Shown one piece after another: positions 27,611 to 38,720 of a stretch of DNA of 64,000 nucleotides. The position numbers and the translations under genes are program-made. The stretch is from Trogon surrucura. Lineage: Eukaryota; Chordata; Aves; Trogoniformes; Trogonidae. The DNA is taken from NCBI GenBank assembly GCA_020746105.1, contig CM036623.1, positions 4,954,001 to 5,018,000 of the forward strand, written 5' to 3'. The notes under the pieces are model-generated. The model ran no database searches. It saw only the letters and a program-made list of their open reading frames with translations, and was not told the origin of the DNA. The number at the start of each line of letters is the position of its first letter. Position 1 is the first letter of the stretch.

Positions 27611-30194
27611 CCCTTCTCCGATAACTTATACTAAGTGTGTAACTTTGCACAGCACTTTCCTGCTGCTAGGGTTAGGATAGTTTTCATAGATGGCTCCTGA
27701 GTGGTGTCTGACACAAGGTACTTGGCTCAGGAAAAAAAAGACACAAAAAAATATTTTAAATGCTTATGTTACATGAAGATCTAACAGTCTAGATAACCTA
27801 GGGATTTCTTTAGTCTTAAAATTGACAAGTTTCCATTAGTGTCTTTAGGACATACAAGTACATACAAGGAATAGAATGAAACCTTACAGGAGTGAAAATA
27901 TTCATCTGATCTGTTCCAAAAGTGGTTCTTTAGATTTTGAGCCTCTCAACATATTCAGTCTTATCTGCAATGTTGTAGTGAAATTAATTTTATTTGCATT
28001 CTTATTACTTTCAGTGTCCACAATCTGTTTACTTACGTTCCATTCAGCTAAGTGTGACTGTACCATATTTTATTCCATTTATCTAGCTTCAGCTGAGTTG
28101 CTTAGTAAATTCCAGTCTACTACTCCTTCCACAGCTCAGCAGAGTCCCTGAGCCAGCACAGGTGCTGCTAAACACATTCTCAAGAAGACTGTTAAACAGG
28201 CACACTGAAAGCCTCATTGACACAGGTAGTCTTTACTGCTGATGGCAAAAAGACTGCAGGATGGCATTAAAAAAAACAAAGTAGGGTTTACGCTTAGGTA
28301 AGTAAGAGAATTGACGGTGTGCTTGTAAACAGGACAGGTTAAATAGACACTAAGATCACAGCAAATAGTTACAGGCGTTTTCAGTATAAACCTTCAGTGT
28401 AAAAAAAATCTCTTACTGAGGAAGTGTGACCACTGACTACAAGCTCTACTCCTCAGAAACTGGTTATTTTTTAAAGCGAAAATTTTCCCTTACTTGGGAA
28501 TCTAGTAAGAAATTATTTTCAAGAGGAAGGAAAGAAAGACAATAGGACTTATCCTGGAAGAGAACTAAACTGCAAGTCCCTCTTTTCCTTGTCTTTCCTA
28601 CCACTCTGTATGTCACTCTCCTTACAGTGGGATGTTTAGAGGCATATTTTGCAAAACAGTTCCCAGCCAGATAACCTTCACTTATGCCAAACTGTTCATT
28701 TTAAAGCTGTGAGTTCCCTGACTGAGGCCAGGCTTAGCCATCCTTGCACAAAGCCGTGGGAGGCTCCAAGTTGTCTCCTGTATGCCATGAAACCCACCTG
28801 TTCTCTCGAAAGAGTCTTTCTAAGCAGTGATACCAGGTCTCACCGTGCACCTGGAAATGACTGGAGATCAAACTGTCCTGCAGCAAGCTGCAAAAGTTGA
28901 AAATGGGGAGTTCCTAGGGAGTCATGTTGCAAGAAGTTCGCAGGATGGCCGTTTCCAAGAGATGCGCAGACACAGCTCACGCACCATTACGAGCCCATCA
29001 GTTCCTCGTAAGGAGTTGCACATACCTATAGTGTAGCACAAACACCTTCTGTGCAGGTTTTCAGTAACAGAAAGTGGTTTGGCTAAATATCTCCAACACT
29101 ACGGCTGCAACATGATGTCTTCAGGTGTTTAAGCAACTCAGTGGCTATTCTTTGTAGTTCAGACTGGAAACCTAACACAGGTGCTCTGAAACATTTCGTA
29201 TTTCTGGACATATCTGAAGTTGGATGAATGTGGCTATGTTTTTCGGTAAAAAAAAAAATGGGGAAAATCCATGAAGACAATGGGAGAAAAATATTTTCCT
29301 TTCAAAATTATTAACTGCATGCCATCCTTTATTGCAGAATTCTTCTTGCTCTGAAAACCAAGTGATTTTTATTTGGTAGTCACCCTGAATGTGACTGTTA
29401 AAGGAAAAAGCTTAAAACCAGGCATGTTAAATCCTTTTCCGTAAGGAACCTGCAGCACAGAAAACTTTGCATTATATGTATTAAAGCATGAATCTGCAAA
29501 GCCTACGAATATCTTCTGGCGAGATACATGAACTATAATAAAACTGATATCTACAAGAAAAAGTTCCACTAAAAATAGGGTCCAGTGAGAAGAGGTATTT
29601 TATTCCTGCCCTGCCTGTGTAAAGATGAGTAGTATTTTCAGACCTATGAAAGCACAAAACAGGAAACAAAGAGAAAAAAAACCTTGCCCTTCAAGCCAAA
29701 TACGTTTCTTATATTTTATCAGCAGCAATAACCATTCGACAATTGGGATTTAATTAATCATTTCATTAGTAAAAAACAAACAAACAAACAATACCATCAA
29801 GCGAGGAATGAATAAATTGCTCTTTATGGAGCAGTTTCTGGTGCTAATAAAAGTAAAACAGTGTGTAAAACAGCTTTTCTCCATTGCTTTATTTCAGCCA
29901 CCAAAGTAAGAACAGGAATATATGTGGAAAGAGGCTGGTTCAGTAAAAAGCTGTTTTCTTGGCAGCTACTATTTTATTGTAGAACCACATTAGAAAACTA
30001 GAATGGAAAATAAGGCAGTTTTGCAGCAGGTACTGTATAAGCAAAGATACCTTTATTTTCCACATACGATGCAACAGCAAATCGAGTGTCTTTTGGTCAA
30101 CTGTGAAATGCCATTTGTAAATGGAAGTAACTTAGGTTCATTAGGGTTTCTTTTCCCCTGCAATTCATGGCAAGTTTGCTTTTGTTTATGAAAA
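27611..30194. other. Intergenic, no gene recognised
   Basis: AT-rich DNA. The piece 28640-29040 is less AT-rich and holds two short overlapping plus-strand frames of 83 and 69 codons with no known similarity. A short (aaac)n tract lies at about 29771-29790. Nothing else is recognised. Confidence 0.6.
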
Positions 30195-30543
30195 TAGATT
30201 CGAGCAGCTAACCAGAGTGGAGAGACGGGGCTCGCTCACTCAGCGATACTCGGCAGTTTTTATTCACTTTTATACTTCATTGCATTTTCACTCTTGGAAA
30301 CTCATTTACATAATCTCCGTATGGTCATTTCACAGTAACTGTATGTGACTCTGGATATGCCAGCTAATAATTACCCTGAGCTATCCGAGAATACCTAACT
30401 ACAGAGTGACTACACAGTTATTTCTCAATATTCAAACTCTAGATTGAAAGCCCTCTGACTGGTCCAATACTACTACGAAATGTCAAGCTGTTTACCAACA
30501 ACAAAGACTGCGCCTCTGCTTCTCAGCCCCTGCAGCTGAAGCA
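30195..30543 (-). mobile_element. Solo LTR of an endogenous retrovirus-like element
   Basis: On the minus strand the segment starts with TG (tgcttcagctgc at 30543) and contains a TATA box TATAAAAG (30274-30267). Three bases further lies a polyadenylation signal AATAAA (30264-30259). A GC-richer R/U5-like tail (gagtgagcgagccccg) follows, and the segment ends with ...gaatcta at 30195. It is flanked on both sides by gaaaa (30190-30194 and 30544-30548), consistent with a 5-bp target-site duplication; gaaaat on both sides would also allow 6 bp. No internal gag, pol or env sequence is present, so recombination between two LTRs probably left this one. The AATAAA ahead of the expected start of R is an arrangement known from some avian retroviral LTRs. 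The family is not determined. Confidence 0.72.
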
Positions 30544-31504
30544 GAAAATGCCAGTGTTTACTTAAAGAAGGGGAGGAAAAAACCTCTCCTTCCTCTGTGC
30601 TTGGTCCTCTAGCTGTTGGAGTGAATAGTAGTTTTTGTCACTGATTTCAATGGGAATTGAATCTGACTCTCTTTCTCATCTTTTTTTATGCCCTGTCCTG
30701 TTGCACTTCAGGAAAATACTTTTTTTTACACAGTAATTGTCATAAACTATAATTTCTATAGATGAGATTCTGCTGTATTTCCTCACCTACTGGCTTAGTT
30801 TAGATTTTCTATCATGTCTTATACAAAGCCATGATGTACACGTCTGTGTATCTGAATACGTAATTTTACTACAAAAATAAGAGAGGAAACAAGTATTTTC
30901 CCTTGGAACTTTTGTAGGCCAAAATCTGCAGGTATTTTTACTGTAGCATCCCAGTTTCCCCGAGCTTTGGCCACTACTTTTCAGCAGTACTGTGATACAA
31001 GAGGGCTTATCAGGGGACTGCTCCCTTTTTGTCAGTATTTGGATTAAATGACTATGGAAAGGGGCAAAGCCAAATTATGAAAGGCAGGACTTTCCTCCCT
31101 TTCCTCCTTAGCAATAGAATTAGAAAATGCCACTGACTTTAATCACCAGTTACAAGGTATTGAATTGTACAAGGCTTTAGAATCTGGCAGAAGAGATGAA
31201 AAATTTCTGAATGGGGTTAAAGAAAAACACAGAAAAGCCTACATAAAAATGCAGGGGAAAAAAAAAAAACAACAAACCAATCCTGTTTTCTTTGATACAC
31301 AGAATACGCAGAAATAACACTTGGATAATGATTAAATAATACTGCAAAAGTCTACTGTGCAAACAAGGAATTTCTCAGGGTTGTGTATGTGTGTGCTACT
31401 TAATTGTTTTGGATTTTTGGTTGAGGTTTCTTTTCTTTTCAAAAAGAATGATGTGATCTAAAAAGAGAGGACAAGCTTGGTTCAGTTATAGCTTTCATAT
31501 AATT

Positions 31505-31700
31505 ACTACAAACTAATGCAAATTAGACTGTAGGTCTGTTCAATGTACATTTCTGTGCTTGCCAAATTATGTTTGGCAGTGTGGTCAAGCAATAACAGAT
31601 GCACACTGTGCCTAGTTTTCTCGGGCTGTTCAATAATTAGGAGGGCCATGTATTATAATAAACCACATCCCCTTGGCTGAGATTTGGATGCAAATTGCAC
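31505..31700. promoter_or_regulatory. Possible distal regulatory block with two octamers and an NFI-like palindrome
   Basis: Two exact POU octamers ATGCAAAT occur at 31516-31523 and 31688-31695, both followed by T. Between them a perfect 7-bp-arm palindrome, tgccaaa-ttatg-tttggca (31560-31578), carries two NFI half-site words. TAATTA-type homeodomain words flank the block. No repeat signature is seen. Density of developmental factor sites in a gene desert next to MEIS2-type synteny suggests an enhancer, but this is inference and conservation was not tested. Confidence 0.3.
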
Positions 31701-33086
31701 ACTAATTCACTTCCAAGTTTTTTGGAAGCATACCAAAAGACATGAAAATTAGGGAAATATACTATTTACTTTGGGAAATGTGTTTAAAACTAAATAAGGC
31801 TCATTTGTAAGCAGCGTTCATCTATTCCATCCTTGTAAAAAAAAAAAATAAATTAACAATAAGTTCCCTTTCCTTCACACCATTTAGTTCAGCTCTAGCA
31901 CAGAGCATCTAATGTGACACCTCTGCAGTGTTCATGGCATCTCTATTATTCTCGTACTGAGAGAGCACAATATAAAAGACAGTTACTCTGCTTTGTATTT
32001 CTCTAAGGTATTGCTGAGGTTGAGTGGATGATATCAGTTCAATGAAAGACTTGAATCACACTGCAAACCAGATTCTTTGCAATCAGTTCAGTTGTAATGG
32101 CACGCTGTTTGCAGCAGAAAATTTGTCTTTTGAAAAGGTTTAAGATTCTTTACCCTTAGCTATTATACAAAGGCTGAATGGACAGATTTAATGAAAAAGC
32201 AATGTTTAATGAAGAAAATTCTAGGAAATCCACCAATATAAAGCAGTTACACGAGCAGATGTAACTACCTGTCTCCAAATACTGGAGAAAAAGAAAATTA
32301 AAATAATTGAACTTATTGCTACACGTATTAACAGGTAGTTGAGTTGTCCTGAAAACCATTTAGCAGTGAGCTGCCTTGCAGTAACAGTTAACACTCTTCA
32401 ACAGAGAAATACAATGCAACCCAAACGCGGTGCAATAAAAGATACATCTCTTGTGTTTATTGCCTACTAATTGTACTGTGATGGCACCAAAGAGACGGGC
32501 TCACAGATTAGGGATCCTCTGTACACACTTTAGACAAATGCAGAAAAAAAAGAGAGTGAAAATGGCAGAAAATCAGAATGCTCTCCTGCAGTATTATGCT
32601 AAGGTTTTTGTTTTTAAGAAGAGAGATCATGGAACGTAATTTTGTAAATCTTTCCAAGTATTTTAAATTTTACAGGGATGTTCAAGCAGTTCTTTGCAAG
32701 AAGACAATGAGGCAAAACGCTGCTTGCCAAAATTATAAAAACCTCTTTCAATACATTCTGCACTGCCAGCACAATTTTAGCGACTGCAGCCCAGTTTTGA
32801 CATGGGTGACTTAACTGCAAACTAAGTTACATGTGCAACAACAGAAATTTCTGTAGTAAAGCAAAAGTCAGTAGATTACTGAAGAAGTCTTAACTATTAA
32901 AAATTTGAGAGTACAGAAACACAGGCAGGAGGCAAGTGTCCTAGGATTAAGACTGTTCTTACAAGGATAAATCAATGCTGTGACATGCAGCTATGGCTAG
33001 ACTGCTGTCCGGTTTATGGAGTTTTATAGTAGGCAGTTTTTAGGTGTTTCTGAGGTGTTTATCCTATTTGGTGGTTATTGGTATTG

Positions 33087-33134
33087 CTATATCATCACAG
33101 ACTATATCACCACAGACTATATCATCACAGACTA
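33087..33134. repeat. 15-bp tandem repeat, about 3.2 copies
   Basis: The unit ctatatcatcacaga occurs three times in direct tandem, the middle copy differing by one base (cac for cat), followed by a partial cta. The near identity suggests recent slippage, and the site may vary in copy number. Confidence 0.9.
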
Positions 33135-33470
33135 ACAGAACAGCAACAAAATTCTTGTTTCCAGCTTGACGAACTGAGTTCACTACATAAAAGCAGTTTT
33201 GGCAAAAGTGCTGCTCACTCTGTACGTTGAAATTGAGAACAGGCTAAAGACCAAATGTGGAAGAGCAGCTGGAACTGTAAACTCATTTGAATAATTTGAA
33301 TTAAGGGATTATGAAGAGCTTTAGGTGAATTTTTCCAAAATAACTGACTGAAAAACTTAGTATCAGAGAAGCCTCAACACAGACAAGACCTCCCTAAAAC
33401 ACATTAGTGGAAACAGTCTAAAGTATTTTTACATAATGATGTCTTCTGAATTACTTGTAAACTCTCAGGA

Positions 33471-33770
33471 AAAAAACATCTAGGCATTACCGTAGACAGC
33501 TCAATGAAGACACTTGTTCAGTGGCGATTAAAAAAGCAAATAAGATGTTAAATTGTGTTAAGAAGGTAACAGAGAATAGAAAAGAGCAGATTACAATTCC
33601 ATTATATAAATCGATGGCACATTGATTACTGTATTCAGTTAGACATCTTATTTAAAAATGAGAAGGTGAAATGAAGTACAATGAAAATGACAAAGGTGTT
33701 ACTTTCGTAGTCACTAAATTATGTCAGCCTCTCCAGAAGCATGAGGGACTAAATGGAAAATGTTAATCCC
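33471..33770 (+). mobile_element. Ancient CR1/L3-like ORF2 remnant
   Basis: Across two frames the translation follows the C-terminal third of a CR1-type ORF2. It begins KKHLGITVDSSMKT (33471-33512). After a frame change it reads IKKANKMLNCVKKVTENRK, then ITIPLYKSMAH (to about 33624), and after a stop and another shift YCIQL. These match the family pattern K.LGV.VDSS.K, KKANRMLG.IKR, PLYKS.VRPHLEYC.Q. At least two frameshifts and several stops show a long-dead copy. It is more diverged than the CR1 at 16514 and belongs to an older branch. Confidence 0.8.
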
Positions 33771-36700
33771 GATTTGATAGAACCATTCCCAGAAAGCTAG
33801 CCCTTTTTTCTAACATTTATCAGATGCAAACCAACCCAATTTTTAACATTTATGAGCGACTGCTTCAGCATGCTGCCAGTGTGAGATTCAGGAAAATACA
33901 ATGGTTGTACAGAGATGTTATTGGACTGCAGTCATTCTGTTGTGTGTGTACTCATTATAGATGTAAAGTATGTGTAAATCCAAAAGAACACTTGACAAAT
34001 AATGTGATTTCCATTTTTAATGAAGAATCTTTTCTCCAAAATTAGTTTTCCATTTAAACTTCTGGGTATCCCTAGCTTCTTGCATTTTCTTGTAAAGTCA
34101 GGATAAGGGGGAACCTAAGGGGTTTTTTTTATTAATAATTATTATACTCTTGTGAAGTGATGAGGGTTGTTACATCTTGCCTGAGCTGTTCAAGACAGCA
34201 GGATATATATGTAGTATCTTCCCCAGAGTTGGAGAAGACCTCCGAAAACGTCAAGTTTGTGCATATCTATGCCTGGCGAAACAATATGTGTGCATGTTAA
34301 ACATTGAAAATAGTCCAAGAGCTGCCATTAATTTGAATTGATCTGAAATCATAATCTGGAACTGCCAGGAACTTGTAAAATGAGTTATTTCCACAACTTT
34401 TAGTATCTTTTGAGGGACGTACAAGAATGTTGTTGTCATCACTGCTGCTAACTTCAATAAAACATTAATTCATTAAATACGAAAGAATGTGTTGAATACA
34501 GAGTGCCTTGCCACTCAGAAGAGACTTTGGTAAAACACCCAGTTATGCTCCTTCTCTGTAGGGGGTAAATGCAATACATGAAGAAGTCTCTCTGCACTGT
34601 TATTGAGTAAAATAGTCTTTGAGTAACATTAAGGAAACTACACATCAAGTTGTGTAAACTTGTACAGTGACAAATGTCTAACAAGATTCGTGATACGGGG
34701 CAGACCAAATTGCCTTGGTGTTGCCACATGCTGTCCTTCAGCAGCTGACAGCTTTTGTGATTTTTTTCAGTGATTTTTTCACCAGAGGTGATAGGGTTGC
34801 ACTGCCAGGTCTTCCGTTTCATACCTATTAGATGCCTGCCTGCATTTAAAGATCAATGAGCTCTGAGCACTCCTCCTAGACAGTACTCCTACGCTCCTTA
34901 TCAGAATTTTCCTCGAATAACATGACCTATACCATAGCATCAGGTGAAAGCCAAGATAAATAAATGAATTTCACTACATTTGATTCATTGCATGACATAT
35001 TGACACCATTAATACGACCACTATGACTTACTGTTTTCCTTATCAGAGTCTCCTTCAACAGCTCCGGCAAGTTAGAACTGAAACCGAGAAATAATTTTTA
35101 ATTAATTGATTATAGGAAACCTTTTCAAAATTAATAGCATTTGAAATTTTCAAAGATGGAAATATTTATTTTCAACCATTTTCAGTTGATAATAACCCAT
35201 TTTCACATAATTCCACTGAAAATCTTAAACTATATTTTTTCTGAAAAAATGAGATTGCTATTACTATTACTATATATTATTATTACTACTACTATTTAGA
35301 AGCATAGGTATATTTCATGTTTATTTATTTATTTTTACAGATAGAGCTCAAATTTGCAAAGGTAGGTAGTTGAGCTAGGTGCTTAAATACCTTCACATAT
35401 GTGACAATAAATCTCAGCCAAATCAAGGTTTCAAACCAGTTTTCTGCTGCAGAATAACATATTGAGAATAACAACTGTAGATTATTCAGTTTTCATCACT
35501 CATGTTTTAATTCTCTTTTAAAAGACTTTGGGAAACTCAGCATCTCAGTTTGCTCTTTGCTAAGATGGTGGATAAGATGCTTTGTTCAAACCTGGGAATG
35601 CTCGAGGAATGGTATAAAAATTAAGGAAAAATTGTTCTCTTGCAAGACTTGGTATCAGCAGTGCGATCCGTTTCAGTTAATAAAAAAAACCCCAGTTCTA
35701 CAACATAACTCATGAAAACCCTTTAATCTAGTGACCCTTATTTGTCATCATATTCCAGAGCTCATACTGGCAGCCTTTTTTGCTCAAACATGAAATATAA
35801 TTTCTGTATTTAGCAGTGTTACATATTAATGTTTCTTACCATGTTAGTCAGACTCCTCCTTTTGCAGTTATCCTGCAGTTCCCTGGAAAAACCACAATCC
35901 AACCTGTTAGATTGCCACCTGATAGTTGTGGAACCAGCTGAAAAAGAATTTCTCATTAACATCAGTTCTTCCTGGATCCGACGGTGAGGCAAGATCATAG
36001 ACAAGTGGGAGGGAAATTTAAATTACTCGTTGAAGGAACAGCATGACCTTTGTAAAGAAACTACAACAATTACCATGAGACACAGGCTGGGTCTTTTTCA
36101 TTGTTTCACGGAGTAAAAAGACCAGCAAAGGTACATGCACCACTCAAAGCCTAACAAATAAAAGCCTGTATTTGATGCGAGTGGAATGATCTCGTACATT
36201 TTATCACTGGTATTTTCAAGAAGTTGTCCCCCCTGTTCTCCCCAGCATAATGATTTTAATTGCTCCATACCAAGAGTACTATTTTAAGGGTGAGGTTACT
36301 GCCCCAGACTGTCCTGCAGCTAAGCAGCCACAACTTTTGTCAGGAAGAAACATGTTCAGATCACCATTGGGCAGAACTGGTGACTGGACCCACGTCTGTC
36401 CTACCCCTGGCAAATGTTGTAGCAAACAACCTACCCGGGATGGGACTGAAAGTAGGACCGTCCTCCACTCCTCCCTGGTGTTACTTCACATTGGCTCTGT
36501 GTAAAACACTACTTTCAAGAGCAGTTTTAGGGCAATCAGTATTATTGTCTTAAGTTGTGTCCCTGCAACCTAGGCATGTAAATATCAGCCCTCAGAGACT
36601 TAGGAGAAATCTCTCTTTTTAGTATTTCCCATGAGCTATTTTAAGTAATTTTTGGTCTATGTTATGTTTTTATTGGATCCCACTGTCAGCCTTCTCTCCC

Positions 36701-38406
36701 CACAGAAATGAAGCACCTGGATTCCAGTAAGTGGTAGGTTTGGTGCTGCAACAACCAGTCAATGTTTTGATGCCCCAAAGCGTTTCGCAGCAAAGTTTTA
36801 TATCCTCAAGATTTTGACAACCTTTGCAATTTTAAAGAAGTGGGATAAACTATCTCAGAAGCGGTTACGAAATCTAGGGACACTTTTGTTAACTGAGCTG
36901 TCGTTCTGGCACGATTTCAAGTCCATGGCAGACTCACTGAAAAAAAAATACTGCATCATAAAATTGAGCGTGTTACAGAATCTCAGCATGGAATATACCT
37001 TAGAGCAGAAGGTCAACCTATGCTATTACATAGAGATTAAAAAAAACCCCAAACAATCAAAAATCACAACCTAGCAGAGGGTTAATTTAAAACTAAGAAG
37101 AATCTACTTCAGGCAGTAACGTTTTTTAAACCTTCCTTTATAATTTTTGCTTATCAAGGAGTGCCCTTCTGGTATATCAACTGAGCCAAGACTGAGTTCT
37201 CAAATACTATGATGGCTTCTGTTAATTAGATAGTTTATCTGTGATGAGTTGTTGACACTGAGATGATTTGTGTTAAATAATTTTAAAATATTCTGTGGGG
37301 CACTAACTTAGATACATTGTTTGTTCATATTCCAGGCCCCGGCTTCAATCTTTTTTACAGCCCTCGACAGAAATGAAGTTGATGCTTCAGCAAACTTCTT
37401 TAAGTCAGAGTAAGTAACGTTGCAAAGATATTTTTGAGTAACTAGAAATCTCAGTATTAATTTTGCTTTTTATACTCTAGGCTTTAGTTTACTGCTGTAA
37501 AATTGGAAGAACATTTTTGGTAAGATTATTTAAATGTGTTAAATTTTGCTAGTTTTGCATTTCTTAAATATTTCTTTTGTAACGTTTTCCCGCACATAAA
37601 TCCATCTCCAGTCCCCGAATTCAGGACAAAATGCATGAAAGACTGACAGAACACGACACTTCTTTCTACTAGGGTGCTACATTTTTATACATGCTCGATC
37701 TTTCGGTGGGCTTTACTTTCACAGGAAAGATGGATAGGCTGAGTTTTGGTTCTGAAATACACTATTTGTTACAAAAAAAAATCCGTGTATTGTACCTCAG
37801 CGATGCTTACTAGGTATTACACCAAAATGAAAAAAAAAATTAAGGCTGCATGTGGATGAACCAAGCGTAAATACTTTCAGGCAAGAAATACTCCGGCACC
37901 ACAATAACAGGAGTACATCATTATGTGTTCTTCTTGATCTTTTACTCCATCTATTAGTTCCCCCCTCCTATCTTGCTTCGCTGTTCTTTTATCTTTCCGT
38001 GTTCCCATTTCTCTCTATTCTTTCCTATCCCCACTTTCAACAAAAATTATACCCTTATTTCTGACTGTTTTTATTCACTTTTCTCTTGTTAGCCTCCACT
38101 GTCTCTCCAGTCTTTAAGCCCCAAATGCTCCCTTTTCCCTCTCAACGCCCCATCCTTCCTGAGTGGGAGTGCTGCCCATGCCGCTATAACACCTCAGACT
38201 CTGTTGTGATCTCCATTCTGCATTTGCACATGGATACAGTCCCCTAATTGAGAGACTTTTTTTTTTTTATTAAAAGCATTAGACATTTATATGTAGGAAT
38301 AACACTTGCAGAGACATTCTCTAGGTTAAAAGTTAAAAGGGATGTCAATCATCATACTTCAGAACATAAACAGATTGCCAGCGTGGGTTGAAAAGGAATT
38401 TTCCCC
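33771..38406. other. Intergenic, no gene recognised
   Basis: AT-rich. It contains an imperfect (tay)n microsatellite at about 35257-35297. A less AT-rich piece at 36240-36560 holds two overlapping plus-strand frames of 84 and 97 codons that I do not recognise. An exon-like segment at 37336-37409 is listed separately. Pyrimidine-rich DNA occurs at 37930-38160. Confidence 0.6.
37336..37409 (+). other. Exon-like segment flanked by splice-site matches
   Basis: The segment is preceded by a plausible acceptor (tcatattccag) and followed by a strong donor (AGA/GTAAGT). It is 74 nt long and open in one frame for 24 codons. No ATG with a long frame precedes it and the peptide is not one I know. It could be a non-coding RNA exon or a chance pairing of splice-like signals. 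Confidence 0.2.
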
Positions 38407-38720
38407 ACATAAAATCGTAGAAGTTTGCAATAGAAAAGAACTAATAGGTCAGCTAATCCATCTACCTGCCAATTCAAGATTCTTCCCCACCAAGTATTTT
38501 GCTGGTCCTTTGGCCTCTCAAAAATCCCAAGCGATTGGACTGTTAATGCTTCCCCGTAGAGATTATAGTCGTTTAGTGCAGCTACTTTGCTCTCCAGATT
38601 TTTTTGTACTCAGTCTAAACTTTCTTTTTTACTTTATCCCACTAGTCTTAATGGTACTCCCATCTACCATCTTCAATAGCATTTCTCTCCTCCCTTATTT
38701 TTTACACCTTTCCAGGAAAC
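38407..38720 (-). mobile_element. Old CR1/L3-like remnant, 3' part
   Basis: On the plus strand the block begins with a decayed form of the reverse-complemented CR1 end (cataaaatcgtagaa). It continues with aggtcagctaatccatct and ctgccaa, which mirrors the usual 'aggtcatctagtccaaccccctgcc'. Further on, cagtctaaactttc and the following pyrimidine-rich sequence mirror the antisense of the ORF2 tail. It sits on the minus strand and is highly diverged. The 134-codon plus-strand ORF over it (38342-38746) is antisense and not a gene. Confidence 0.55.

Larger units (their letters stand above)
30549..33470. other. Intergenic, no gene recognised
   Basis: AT-rich, no convincing frame. It contains a block with octamer and NFI-like words (31505-31700) and a 15-bp tandem repeat (33087-33134), both listed separately. 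Short A/T runs occur at 31259-31270 and 31838-31850. Confidence 0.6.
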
